A stretch of DNA of 64,000 nt, taken from positions 1-64,000 of the forward strand of contig JAIEMG010000063.1 in NCBI GenBank assembly GCA_019752375.1, in the 5' to 3' direction. Within the stretch, counting starts at the first letter, position 1. Every line of letters begins with the position of its first letter. The stretch comes from Gemmataceae bacterium. GTDB lineage: Bacteria > Planctomycetota > Planctomycetia > Gemmatales > Gemmataceae. Below are positions 23,741 through 32,222 of this stretch, piece by piece. The position numbers were made by a program, and so were the translations under genes. Below the pieces are notes generated by a model. That model was given only the letters and a program-made list of their open reading frames with translations. It made no database searches and was not told the origin of the DNA.

Positions 23741-25165
23741 ATGACCGCTCCTCTCCTCAAGCGTCTGCGCGACTTGCTCGGCCCCGACGCCCTGCTCACC
23801 GCTCCCAGCGATCTTCTCGTTTACGAGTGCGATGGCTTCACCATCGAGAAGAACACGCCCGACGTCGTCGTCTTTCCCACGTCGACCGAGCAGGTCGTGG
23901 CGGTGGTCAAGGCGTGCAACGACTTTGGCGTCCCCTTTCTCCCGCGCGGCGCGGGCACCAGCCTGGCGGGCGGTTGTTTGCCTGTTGGCGGCGGCGTCAT
24001 GATCGCCCTGACGCGGATGAAGCGCATCCTCGAAGTCAATTACCGCGAGCGCTATGCCGTCGTCGAACCCGGCGTCGTCAACCTCTGGCTCACGAATCAC
24101 CTGAAACCCCACGGCTGGCACTATGCGCCGGATCCGTCCAGCCAGGGCGCCTGCACTATCGGCGGCAATGTCGCGACCAATTCCGGCGGGCCACACACGC
24201 TCAAGTACGGCGTCACCGTCAATCACGTCCTTGGGGTCGAGCTCGTGCTGCCGGATGGACGGGTTGTTCGCACCGGTGGTCCTGCGGAAGACAACCCCGG
24301 CTACGATCTCACCGGCGTCATCGTCGGCAGCGAAGGGACCTTCGGCATCGCCACGAAGACGTGGGTGCGCATCACCCGCAACCCCGAGGCGTATCGCACG
24401 CTGCTCGGCGTCTTCGAGACGGTTGCCGATGCCACCAACACCATCAGCGAATTGATCGGCGCCGGCATCGTGCCTGCGGCGCTGGAAATGCTCGATTCGC
24501 TCATCCTCCAGGCGGTCGAGGCGGCATTTCACTTCGGTTTCCCGCTCGATGCTGGTGCAGTGCTCATCATGGAAGTGGACGGCCTGGAAGCGGGCCTGGG
24601 CGACGAGGCGGAGCGCATCATCGCCATCGCCAAGAAGAACAAGGCACGCGAGGTCCGCCGTGCCAACACGGATGCCGAACGGCTCTTGCTGTGGAAATGC
24701 CGGAAGCAGGCGTTTGGCGCCGTCGGCCGGCTGGCGCCCAGCTATTGCACGCAGGACGGCGTGGTGCCGCGCACCAAGTTGCCGCACATCCTCAACGAGA
24801 TCCAGCGCATCGGCACCAAGTACCAGCTGCGCATTTGCAACGTCTTCCACGCGGGCGACGGCAATATCCACCCGATCCTCCTCTTCGACGAACGCGATGC
24901 GGACCAGACGAAGCGCGTCCTGGCCGCCAGTCATGAGATCCTCGAAGAGTGCGTCCGGGTTGGCGGCAGCGTGACAGGCGAGCACGGCATCGGCGTCGAG
25001 AAGATCGATTTCATGTCGAAGCTTTTCACGCCGGAAGACCTGGGCGTGATGCTGCGCCTGCGCAACGCATTTAACCCAAATAATCGCTGCAGTCCGGCGA
25101 AGATGTTACCGACGGCTGGTGCGTGCATTGAAGCGAGCAAGGCGGGCCGACGCGCCGCCCTCTAA
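23741..25165 (+). CDS. glcD: Glycolate oxidase FAD subunit GlcD
   Basis: 474 residues, full length for the family. The N-terminal PCMH FAD-binding domain contains PRGAGTSLAGGCLPVGGG (about 67-84), the SSQGACTIGGNVATNSGG block and GSEGTFGIATKTWV. The C-terminal cap ends with the conserved NVFHAGDGNIHP and GSVTGEHGIGVEK. GlcD oxidises glycolate (or D-lactate) to the oxo acid, passing electrons through GlcE and GlcF to the quinone pool. Here glcE and glcF are 2.8 kb downstream on the same strand, separated by membrane-protein genes and a Uma2 gene. Confidence 0.88.
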   Translation: MTAPLLKRLRDLLGPDALLTAPSDLLVYECDGFTIEKNTPDVVVFPTSTEQVVAVVKACNDFGVPFLPRGAGTSLAGGCLPVGGGVMIALTRMKRILEVNYRERYAVVEPGVVNLWLTNHLKPHGWHYAPDPSSQGACTIGGNVATNSGGPHTLKYGVTVNHVLGVELVLPDGRVVRTGGPAEDNPGYDLTGVIVGSEGTFGIATKTWVRITRNPEAYRTLLGVFETVADATNTISELIGAGIVPAALEMLDSLILQAVEAAFHFGFPLDAGAVLIMEVDGLEAGLGDEAERIIAIAKKNKAREVRRANTDAERLLLWKCRKQAFGAVGRLAPSYCTQDGVVPRTKLPHILNEIQRIGTKYQLRICNVFHAGDGNIHPILLFDERDADQTKRVLAASHEILEECVRVGGSVTGEHGIGVEKIDFMSKLFTPEDLGVMLRLRNAFNPNNRCSPAKMLPTAGACIEASKAGRRAAL

Positions 25166-25202
25166 TGGCCGCTTCCGGGCGGCAACTCACGGAGACATTC
25201 CC

Positions 25203-25691
25203 ATGGAAGCACCGTTCGACCAGCTGCCCGAGGAGTGGCAAGAGCACGTCAAGCCGTACCTGCTGGACGTGATGCCGGTCCTGACCATTCCCATGTACGT
25301 GATGATGGGCCTCGGCGTGCTGGTGCTGCTCATCGCGCTGTGGCGGCTGGTCACGCTGCGGGTGTTCCGGGCGTTCTTCACGATGCTGGCGGGCCTGCTG
25401 ATGGCCTATTACCCGGTGGCGTATGGGTTCCACTGGTGGTATCTGAACGCCGACGCGGACCAGATGCCGGCCGAGGTCGCCGAGTACATGAAGGAAGTGC
25501 CCCAGCACTGGGCGCAGATCGATTACGGTATCCTGACCGGTGGCGGCGTGCTGGGCGCACTCCTCTACTGGATGACGATGGGAGGCCGGAAGAAGAAGGC
25601 CGGGTACGGGGCCAGCGAGTCGGAGGAGCGTATGCGCCAGCAGGCGATTCCACGGGCGGGCAGCAACAAGAACCCCTGGGACTTCAAATGA
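25203..25691 (+). CDS. Small integral membrane protein
   Basis: 162 residues from ATG 25203 (GGAGA upstream). Three hydrophobic segments are visible: about residues 30-50 (YVMMGLGVLVLLIALWRLV), 58-80 (FFTMLAGLLMAYYPVAYGF) and 110-125 (GILTGGGVLGALLYWMTM). A charged Lys/Arg/Glu tail ends in NPWDFK. I do not recognise the family. It follows glcD by 37 bases and may be co-transcribed. Confidence 0.6.
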   Translation: MEAPFDQLPEEWQEHVKPYLLDVMPVLTIPMYVMMGLGVLVLLIALWRLVTLRVFRAFFTMLAGLLMAYYPVAYGFHWWYLNADADQMPAEVAEYMKEVPQHWAQIDYGILTGGGVLGALLYWMTMGGRKKKAGYGASESEERMRQQAIPRAGSNKNPWDFK

Positions 25692-25877
25692 ATCGCCGTG
25701 TTTCGCCGCAGTTCCGATCGTAGGGCTTCCGAGCGTTTTTCTGACCGGCTGCGCGGTCGGATTTGCGTAGGAAGCCGTCTTGACTGGTAGTAGATTACTT
25801 CAGACCTGAGCATCCTCTCGTCGGCTATGGGAGCCGTCGAGCGGGTGAAACCTTCCTGCCCGGATTGAGATCCACCT

Positions 25878-26720
25878 ATGCCCATCAGCGTTCAGTGCAC
25901 CGCCTGTGGAAAAACCCTCAAAGTGCCGGATACGATGGCCGGCAAACGCGGTAAGTGTCCCTGCGGCAACGTGATCAGCGTGCCCGCGGGCGGCGGCGGT
26001 TTCCAGGCAGCGGCCCCGGCACGAGCCCCCGCGGGCGGCGGGCGCCCGTCCAAGGCGATGGTGTCGAAAGGTGGCGGAGACTTCCCCGCCGCTCGCACAT
26101 TCCCCAAGCTTTTCAACATCTGGTTGCTATGCTTGGGGCTTGAGATGGTGCTCGGGATCGTCATGGCCGTGGTGCTTTCGGTCGGTCTCAGTAGCGCGGC
26201 TAGCAAGATCGACAAGGCGGCGCCGCCGACGAACATATCGATCGACGATGCGTTCAAGGACCTGGAAAAACGCCAGAAGGAACAGGAGGAAGCCGCCAAA
26301 GGCGCCATGGGCGCTCTGGCCGGCGCTGGCATCGGCGGCACGATTACCGGCTGTGGGCTGACATTGGTCTACTTGATTCAGTTCGTTGTCGGCCTGATGT
26401 TCATTTACAAGGCGTGGGCTCTGATCCAAGATGGGACCGTGCGCACAACGCCGATGATGGCGATCCTCCTCCTGTTTGTGCCTATCTTCCAAATCTACTG
26501 GTACTTCGTGGCCTACTGGGGACTGGCGAAAGATCTGAACACATACGCCCAGGAGCGCGGCATCGACGCTCGAAAGGCGTCTGAGGGGATGATCCTGTGG
26601 GGGCTGGTCTTGCTGCTTCTCGGTTGCACTGCACCAATCGGCGCCATCATGCTGCTCTTGGGCTTTAACTCGATCAAGAACGCCTGCTTTGACATCGCCA
26701 CCGCCAAGGCAGGGGCCTGA
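25878..26720 (+). CDS. Zinc-ribbon membrane protein
   Basis: 280 residues. The N-terminal CTACGKTLKVPDTMAGKRGKCPCG (two Cys pairs) is the short zinc-ribbon head common in planctomycete membrane proteins. A Gly/Ala/Pro linker follows, then four hydrophobic stretches: about 82-105, 155-180, 196-216 and 236-260. An acidic and Gln-rich loop (DLEKRQKEQEEAAKG) lies between the first two. No enzymatic motif is visible; a role as stress or secretion-linked membrane protein would be guesswork. The 186-base gap before it has no recognised feature. Confidence 0.65.
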   Translation: MPISVQCTACGKTLKVPDTMAGKRGKCPCGNVISVPAGGGGFQAAAPARAPAGGGRPSKAMVSKGGGDFPAARTFPKLFNIWLLCLGLEMVLGIVMAVVLSVGLSSAASKIDKAAPPTNISIDDAFKDLEKRQKEQEEAAKGAMGALAGAGIGGTITGCGLTLVYLIQFVVGLMFIYKAWALIQDGTVRTTPMMAILLLFVPIFQIYWYFVAYWGLAKDLNTYAQERGIDARKASEGMILWGLVLLLLGCTAPIGAIMLLLGFNSIKNACFDIATAKAGA

Positions 26721-26745
26721 GTGGCTGATGAGATCCAACGAAGCA

Positions 26746-26789
26746 GCCGGGGCCGCAAGAGCGATTGATCGCGCTTGTGCGGCCCCGGC
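26746..26789. terminator. GC-rich stem-loop, possible terminator
   Basis: 18-base arms GCCGGGGCCGCAAGAGCG and CGCTTGTGCGGCCCCGGC pair with one mismatch pair around ATTGATCG. It lies 26 bases past the zinc-ribbon gene. No T tract follows, so it may instead be one of the local hairpin repeats. Confidence 0.45.
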
Positions 26790-26842
26790 CTGTAGTCCAG
26801 GTCCGACACTGCGTAACCGCCCCTTTGTCCGTTGAGGTCGCC

Positions 26843-27214
26843 ATGCTGGAAATCCTTATTGTTATCATGCTGTGCAAGAACCTGGGGAAACGTCTCCGAG
26901 AGAAGGGCCATACCCCGCTCGGTTACCAGGTTCTGCTGGTCGTGCTCTGGGTCGGCGGGGAATTTACCGCCGCCATGCTCGGCGGCGCCATCTCCGAGGT
27001 GATGAACCCCGGGCGCGAGCCGAACATGCTCCTCCTGTACGGATTCGCCCTCGTCGGTGCCGCGACTGGGGCGGGCATCACCTTCCTGATCGCGAACAGC
27101 CTATCGCCCACGGAGCAAGCCGAGAAGCAGTACCGCGAGGAGCCGTACTTTCAGGAAGGCCATGCTCCCGGCAACGATCAGTTCCGCCGCCGCGACGAGG
27201 GCTACCGCAGCTGA
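26843..27214 (+). CDS. Small membrane protein, unknown family
   Basis: 123 residues from ATG 26843. Hydrophobic segments at residues 2-11 (short), about 27-45 (YQVLLVVLWVGGEFTAAML) and 62-83 (MLLLYGFALVGAATGAGITFLIA). A hydrophilic, Glu/Arg-rich tail follows. It resembles hypothetical planctomycete proteins next to zinc-ribbon membrane proteins, but I cannot name a function. It may form a pair with the preceding gene. Confidence 0.55.
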   Translation: MLEILIVIMLCKNLGKRLREKGHTPLGYQVLLVVLWVGGEFTAAMLGGAISEVMNPGREPNMLLLYGFALVGAATGAGITFLIANSLSPTEQAEKQYREEPYFQEGHAPGNDQFRRRDEGYRS

Positions 27215-27249
27215 CGAGACCGCATACCTGCTGACCGGGAGGTTCGCCA

Positions 27250-27282
27250 ATGGCAACCGTGGCAATCAAGAAGCCTCTGGTC
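27250..27282 (+). pseudogene. Severed 5' end of the Uma2 gene
   Basis: ATG at 27250 with GGGAGG seven bases upstream begins MATVAIKKPLV. It is interrupted after 11 codons by the element at 27283, which brings an in-frame TAA within four codons. Removing the element and one copy of its 11-bp duplication fuses this piece in frame to 27406 onwards. Confidence 0.75.
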
Positions 27283-27394
27283 GAATGCCATTAACATAGG
27301 CAGGCGCCAGGCGACCGGGGCGTGTGAACGCCCCGGTTTTGGTCGCTCAACCGGGGCGTTCACACGCCCCGCTCGCCTTAAGTTAATGGCATTC
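27283..27394. mobile_element. Family-A MITE-like palindromic element with perfect 11-bp target duplication
   Basis: 112 bp. The left end GAATGCCATTAAC (27283-27295) and right end GTTAATGGCATTC (27382-27394) are perfect inverted repeats. Inside are two copies of the GGGGCGT..ACGCCCC hairpin in opposite orientation. The element is flanked by AGCCTCTGGTC at 27272-27282 and 27395-27405. There is no coding capacity, so any transposase acts in trans. Confidence 0.85.
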
Positions 27395-27414
27395 AGCCTC
27401 TGGTCCTTTTCCGC

Positions 27415-27942
27415 ATGACCAGCGACCAGTTCTGCGAGCTGCCGCCCAGCGACGCCTTCAAACTGGAACTGCTTGACGGAGAAGTGGTCATGGCCGCTCG
27501 TCCCGTGCCCACGCATCAGCATTTCCTGGGGGAGCTCTATGTGGTCCTCCTCGAATGGACGAAGAAGCGGAAGCTCGGGCGTGTCCTCTTTGACACGCTG
27601 ATGAAGGTCGAAGACGACTGGACGCCGGCACCGGACCTTTGCTTTCTCAAGACCGCCCACCTCAAGCGCGTCGAGAAGAAGCGGATCGTCGGGTCCGTCG
27701 ATCCGGCGGTGGAAATCCTGTCGGCCGGCAGCAAGGACGTCGATCGCGAAACCAAGTTCATGGCCTACGCCCGCTTCGGCATTCCCTGGCACTGGATCGT
27801 GGACCTCGATCATCGCATCTTGGAAGAGTACGAACTCGTTGGCACCGAGTACGGCGATCCCCTGAAAGTCCCGTTCGATCGGCCGTTCGCGCCGCGGCTG
27901 TTCCCGCGCTTGCGCATCGATCTGGCGTCGCTCGAATGGTAA
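27415..27942 (+). CDS. Uma2 family endonuclease, 5'-truncated by an insertion
   Basis: 175 residues remain from ATG 27415. The family (DUF820, PD-(D/E)XK nuclease fold) is abundant in cyanobacteria and planctomycetes. Motifs: MTSDQFCELPPSDAFKLELLDGEVV at the N-terminus, APDLCFL (about 72), PAVEILSAGSKDVDRETKFMAYARFGIPWHWIVD (about 98-130). The original start at 27250 was separated by a mobile element. No Shine-Dalgarno precedes 27415, so expression is probably reduced or lost although the nuclease core is intact. The gene lies between membrane-protein genes and glcE, unrelated in function. Confidence 0.75.
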   Translation: MTSDQFCELPPSDAFKLELLDGEVVMAARPVPTHQHFLGELYVVLLEWTKKRKLGRVLFDTLMKVEDDWTPAPDLCFLKTAHLKRVEKKRIVGSVDPAVEILSAGSKDVDRETKFMAYARFGIPWHWIVDLDHRILEEYELVGTEYGDPLKVPFDRPFAPRLFPRLRIDLASLEW

Positions 27943-28002
27943 CCCTCTCCGGTGGACGATCTGGCACTGCGCCCGTAACCTGAGTCCAGCCCCCGCGACT
28001 GA

Positions 28003-29262
28003 GTGGCCACCGTGGACGCCAACATCTGCCGGATCGATGATTTTGGCCCCCTGCCCGTCGTCCAGCCCGCTTCCGTTGCCGAACTGAGCGACATCGTTCG
28101 CGGCGCTGCGCTCCAGGATCAGGCGATTTACCCATACGGCGGCCGCACGATGCTCGACCATGGGTTGCCGCCCACGCGCCCCGGCATTGCGGTCGATCTC
28201 CGCGGCCTGACGCAGGTCATCGAATATCCGGCACGCGACATGACGATCACCGTGCAGGCCGGCATCACCCTGGCGAAGCTTGGAGAGTTGCTTCGGCCGG
28301 AAAATCAGCGGTTGCCGATCGACGTGCCGGACGCCGACCGGGCCACACTGGGCGGCGCCCTGGCAACCAACGTCAGCGGTCCGCGCCGACTGGGGCACGG
28401 CACCCTTCGCGATTACGTCATTGGCATCACCGTCGTCAACGACGAAGGGCACGAGGCAAAGGCGGGCGGCCGCGTCGTCAAGAACGTGGCCGGCTACGAC
28501 CTTTGCAAGCTCTACATCGGCGCCCTGGGCACGCTGGGCATCATCTCGCAGGTGACGCTCAAGCTGCGCCCGCTGGCCGATGAGCAGGCCCTCGTCATCC
28601 TTACATGTGAACCCCATGCGGTGGCAGCACTGCTCGATGCGCTACACCGTTCGCGCACCCGCCCGGTCTGCCTGGAGTTGCTCAACGACGCCGCGGTGGC
28701 AGCGCTGAACGTCCAGCATCCGGGGCTGCTGCCCGACGCCCCGCGCGTGCTGATCGTGGGTTACGAAGAGAAGCGCGAGACCGTCGCCTGGCAGGTTCAG
28801 CAGCTCATCGCGGAGTTGCCGGCGGGAACCCTGAAGAGCCTGGAATCGCGCGTCGGTTCCACTGCCGACCCGCTCTGGCAATGGCTCGTCGAATTCCCGG
28901 CTTGGTCCGGTGCCCTGCTGACCTTCAAGGCGAACCTGCTGCCCGGCGCGACGGCGGAGTTCTTCGCGAAAGCCGCCGACCTGCCCGAGGGGCTCGCGCT
29001 CCAGGCGCATGCGGGCAGCGGAATCGTGCTGGGGCACGCGACGGATGCCTTGACGCTGGAGCGTGCGCGGGCCATGCTAGCAGTGCTCGAACCGATCGCA
29101 ACCGCGGCCCAGGGCAACATCGTCCTGCGACGCTGTCCGACGGCATGGAAAGCAACGCTGCCCGTTTGGGGCAAGCCGCGCGAGGATCTCTGGCTGATGC
29201 GCGCCGTTCGCCAGCAGCTGGACCCGAAAGAACGCTTCAATCCTGGTCGCTTTCTCGTGTAA
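28003..29262 (+). CDS. glcE: Glycolate oxidase subunit GlcE
   Basis: 419 residues from GTG 28003; a second GTG three codons later is equally possible. It is an FAD-binding PCMH protein with the family blocks YPYGGRTMLDHGLPP (about 45-59), DVPDADRATLGGALATNVSGPRRLGHGTLRDYVIGI and the GRVVKNVAGYDLCKLYIGALGTLGIISQ segment. GlcE supports electron transfer in the GlcDEF complex at the inner membrane. glcF follows after 15 bases, so the two are one operon. Confidence 0.85.
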   Translation: MATVDANICRIDDFGPLPVVQPASVAELSDIVRGAALQDQAIYPYGGRTMLDHGLPPTRPGIAVDLRGLTQVIEYPARDMTITVQAGITLAKLGELLRPENQRLPIDVPDADRATLGGALATNVSGPRRLGHGTLRDYVIGITVVNDEGHEAKAGGRVVKNVAGYDLCKLYIGALGTLGIISQVTLKLRPLADEQALVILTCEPHAVAALLDALHRSRTRPVCLELLNDAAVAALNVQHPGLLPDAPRVLIVGYEEKRETVAWQVQQLIAELPAGTLKSLESRVGSTADPLWQWLVEFPAWSGALLTFKANLLPGATAEFFAKAADLPEGLALQAHAGSGIVLGHATDALTLERARAMLAVLEPIATAAQGNIVLRRCPTAWKATLPVWGKPREDLWLMRAVRQQLDPKERFNPGRFLV

Positions 29263-29277
29263 GGCCGGTCTTTATCC

Positions 29278-30630
29278 ATGACCCTGACCACTGCACGCAC
29301 ATCCCTGGACATTGCCCCCTTGCCGCCGAAGTCCGCCACCGGCATCGATTACGAGTTGTTCCTCGATTGCGTTCACTGTGGCTTGTGCACATCGGCCTGC
29401 CCCACCTACGTCGAGCTGGGCACCGAGATGGACAGCCCGCGCGGCCGCATCTACCTCATGCGGGCCGTGACCGATGCACGCATCGACCTCAACGACGACG
29501 TGCGCCGACATCTCGATCTTTGCCTCGACTGCCGGGCCTGCGAATCGGCCTGCCCGTCCGGCGTTCAGTACGGCAAGTTGATCGAGCCGTTCCGTCTGCA
29601 CATGGCCCGCACCCAGCCGGAGAAGCGTGAACTTCCGTGGCTGCAGCGGCTGCTGCTGTTTCACGTGACGCCTTCCGCCCGGCGCACGCGCCTGGCGCTG
29701 CTGCCCGCCCGCTTCCTCCAGTGGACCGGCCTGGATCGCCTGATCGAGCAACTGGGCCTGCTGCGTCACGTGCCGCCGTTCCTGCGTCAACTGCACGAGA
29801 TGCTGCCGCGACTCCAGCCGCATTACGGCAAGCTGCCGGAAGTGCTGCCGGCCGAGGGAACCAGGCGGGCGCGCGTCGCCCTCTTCACCGGCTGCGCGGG
29901 CGACGCCTTCTTCCCGCGGACGAACCTGAACACGGCCCGCGTCTTGCAAAAGAATGGTTGCGAGGTGGTCATCCCGCGTGCCCAGGTTTGCTGTGGAGCT
30001 CTGCACTATCACTCCGCATGCGAGGAGCCCGCCCAGCGCTACGCGGCCAGCAATTGCGACGTGTTCAAGGACGTGGACACGATCATCGTCAACGCGGCGG
30101 GATGCGGGGCGATGCTGAAGGATTACGGGCACTTGTTAAGTGCAACGCCGCAAGCGGCGGGGGGGGAGAAGTTCGCCGGCAAGGTGCGCGACGTCAGCGA
30201 GTTCTTGATGGAGTTGGGGCCGGTCAAGCCCATTCACCCGCTGCCGCTCAAGGCGGTCTACCACGATGCCTGCCACTTGTGCCACGCCCAGCAGATCCGC
30301 AAGCAGCCCCGGCAACTTCTGGAGATGATCCCCGAACTCAAGCTCGTGCCCTTGAACGAGAGCGAAATCTGCTGCGGGGCTGCCGGCAGCTACAACCTCA
30401 CGCAGCCGGAAATGGCCGAGCGCCTCGGCGAGCGCAAGGCGCGGAACATCCTCGACGCCGACCCGCAGGCCGTCTTCACCGGTAACGTCGGCTGTCTGCT
30501 CCAGGTCGCCCGCTACCTGCGGCCGACCCATCCCGACCTCTGGGTCGCGCACCCCATCGACGCCCTGTGGGCCAGCTACAGCGGCGAGCTTCCCAAACTT
30601 CCTTCAGACAAAAAGCGCGGGGCCCGATGA
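29278..30630 (+). CDS. glcF: Glycolate oxidase iron-sulfur subunit GlcF
   Basis: 450 residues. Two 4Fe-4S motifs near the N-terminus ([12 protein letters not shown] about 30-42, [12 protein letters not shown] about 82-93) are followed by two CCG domains: [11 protein letters not shown] with [11 protein letters not shown], and [10 protein letters not shown] with [11 protein letters not shown]. The protein relays electrons from GlcD to quinone. An oddity is the run at 30146-30166: the self-complementary unit CGCCGCAAGCGGCG, also seen in the intergenic hairpin at 57982, followed by eight G, encoding TPQAAGG in a variable loop. The stop overlaps the ridA start as ATGA. Confidence 0.88.
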   Translation: MTLTTARTSLDIAPLPPKSATGIDYELFLDCVHCGLCTSACPTYVELGTEMDSPRGRIYLMRAVTDARIDLNDDVRRHLDLCLDCRACESACPSGVQYGKLIEPFRLHMARTQPEKRELPWLQRLLLFHVTPSARRTRLALLPARFLQWTGLDRLIEQLGLLRHVPPFLRQLHEMLPRLQPHYGKLPEVLPAEGTRRARVALFTGCAGDAFFPRTNLNTARVLQKNGCEVVIPRAQVCCGALHYHSACEEPAQRYAASNCDVFKDVDTIIVNAAGCGAMLKDYGHLLSATPQAAGGEKFAGKVRDVSEFLMELGPVKPIHPLPLKAVYHDACHLCHAQQIRKQPRQLLEMIPELKLVPLNESEICCGAAGSYNLTQPEMAERLGERKARNILDADPQAVFTGNVGCLLQVARYLRPTHPDLWVAHPIDALWASYSGELPKLPSDKKRGAR

Positions 30631-31046
30631 GCCGGCAAAAAATCTCGAGCGGTACGCGCTGGGAACCGATCGCGGGTTACTCGCGTGCCGTGCGCGTCGG
30701 TCCGTTCGTCTACGTCTCCGGCACGACGGCCTGGGACGCCAGTGGCAACATCGTCGGCGGCGGCGATCCGTACGCCCAGACGGTCCAGATCCTGAAAAAC
30801 ATCGAAGCGGCCTTGCGCGCCGCGGGCGCCACGCTGCAAGACGTGGTCCGCACGCGCATGTACGTCACCAACATCGACGACTGGGAAAATGTCGCCCGGG
30901 CCCACGGCGAGGTCTTTCGCGACGTGCGGCCGGCCTGTACGCTGGTCGAATTGAGCCGACTGGTTTCCCCCGAAATTCTCGTGGAGATCGAAGCCGACGC
31001 CATCATCGGCGAGCTGGCCGATCCGCCCGCTCCTCCGCAACCGTGA
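30627..31046 (+). CDS. ridA: RidA/YER057c family deaminase
   Basis: 139 residues starting at ATG 30627 within an ATGA overlap. It has the RidA trimer fold: [18 protein letters not shown] (about 18-35), [34 protein letters not shown] and the C-terminal [26 protein letters not shown] with the Arg and Glu that bind substrate carboxylate. RidA proteins hydrolyse reactive enamines or imines from amino-acid metabolism. Translational coupling to glcF suggests it clears by-products of glyoxylate or amino-acid turnover; that link is inferred. Confidence 0.85.
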   Translation: MSRQKISSGTRWEPIAGYSRAVRVGPFVYVSGTTAWDASGNIVGGGDPYAQTVQILKNIEAALRAAGATLQDVVRTRMYVTNIDDWENVARAHGEVFRDVRPACTLVELSRLVSPEILVEIEADAIIGELADPPAPPQP

Positions 31047-31054
31047 GGTTTCCT

Positions 31055-31939
31055 ATGCGTATCCAAGGCATCATTCCGCCCGTCGCCACGCCGATGCAGG
31101 CCAACGAAGACCTCGATGTGCCGCGCCTCAAGTGGTTCCTCGATCGCCACCTGGCCGCCGGCGTCCACGGCATCTTTGTGCTCGGCACCAACAGCGAATT
31201 CTATGCCCTGGACGAGCGCGAAAAGCAGGAAGTGATCGCCACGACGGTAGCCCATGTCAACAAGCGGGTGCCGGTCTATGCCGGCACCGGCGCGGAGACG
31301 ACGCGCGAGACCGTGCGTCTCACCAAGATGGCCGAGAAGGAAGGCGTCAATGGCGTTTCGGTCATCACGCCGTACTTCGTCATCCCCTCGCAGCAGGAAA
31401 TCTTGACTCACTTTCGCCGCGTTGCCGAGGCCACGTCGCTGCCGGTGATCCTTTACAACAACCCGGCCACCTGCGGCGGCGTCAAGTTCGACGTGGACAC
31501 CGTCGCCAAGCTGGCGGAGATTCCGAACGTCCTCGGCGTCAAGGATTCCAGCGGCGACTTGCAAAACACCATCGAGTACATGCGCGTGGTGCCGGACCGC
31601 TTTTCCGTGATGATGGGCCGCGACACCTTGATCTACCCGGCGTTGGTCATGGGCGCCCGCGGTGCCGTGCCGGCGACGGCGAACATCGCGCCGGAACTGC
31701 TGGTCGAGATTTACGAGATGTTTCAGCGCGGCGATTTCGCTGCATCGAAGGCAGCCCAAGCGCGGCTGCACCCGGTGCGTATGAGCCTGGGCCTGGGCAC
31801 CGCGCCCGGCGGCGTCAAGGCGGCGCTGGAGATGATGGGGATGAGCATCGGCCCGCCACGGTCGCCGGTGGGGCCGTTGCCGGCCGACAAGCAGCAGAAG
31901 ATGCGGGCGTATTTGAAAGAGGCGGGATTGCTGAACTAG
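31055..31939 (+). CDS. DapA-family aldolase
   Basis: 294 residues from ATG 31055 (GAGG six bases upstream). A TIM-barrel of the dihydrodipicolinate synthase / N-acetylneuraminate lyase family: FVLGTNSEFYALDEREK (about 43-59), the Tyr in LPVILYNNPATCGG (about 137) and the Schiff-base Lys in VLGVKDSSGD (about 165). The GTNSE in place of the DapA GTTGE argues for a specialised aldolase rather than lysine synthesis. Placed 8 bases after ridA and near glcDEF, it could split a 4-hydroxy-2-oxo acid to pyruvate plus glyoxylate or similar, but this is inference. Confidence 0.8.
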   Translation: MRIQGIIPPVATPMQANEDLDVPRLKWFLDRHLAAGVHGIFVLGTNSEFYALDEREKQEVIATTVAHVNKRVPVYAGTGAETTRETVRLTKMAEKEGVNGVSVITPYFVIPSQQEILTHFRRVAEATSLPVILYNNPATCGGVKFDVDTVAKLAEIPNVLGVKDSSGDLQNTIEYMRVVPDRFSVMMGRDTLIYPALVMGARGAVPATANIAPELLVEIYEMFQRGDFAASKAAQARLHPVRMSLGLGTAPGGVKAALEMMGMSIGPPRSPVGPLPADKQQKMRAYLKEAGLLN

Positions 31940-32214
31940 AGCACGTCCGTGGGGCCGGCTTCCAGCCGGCCGTGATTTTTCCTCTCGTCCCCAAGCTCTG
32001 GCTTGGGGACGCACGGCCGAGAAGCTCCGGCTTCTCGGAACTCGACGCTATGCGGGCGGCGTCGAGTCGCGCGAGACCTGCACGGCGAGAAGCGGGAGCT
32101 TCTCGGCCGTGCATTCCCAAGCCGGAGCTTGGGAACGAGGGAAAATAGGGCACGTCCGTGGGGCCGGCTTCCAGCCGGCCATGATTTTTCTGGCCGGCTG
32201 GAAGCCGGCCCCAC
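31940..32214. repeat. Nested array of hairpin words flanked by a 41-bp direct repeat
   Basis: Direct repeats at 31942-31981 and 32151-32190 (CACGTCCGTGGGGCCGG...GTGATTTTTC) flank a nested palindrome. From the outside in, it has CCCCAAGC-TCTG-GCTTGGGG (31989-32008) facing CCCAAGC-CGGA-GCTTGGG (32116-32133), then CCGAGAAGC-TCCG-GCTTCTCGG (32017-32038) facing GAGAAGC-GGGA-GCTTCTC (about 32087-32104), and CTCGACGC...GCGTCGAG (32041-32066) in the middle. A further GGCCGGCTGGAAGCCGGCC copy (32192-32210) closes the array just before the LLM gene. Confidence 0.8.
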
Positions 32215-32222
32215 AAGACACC

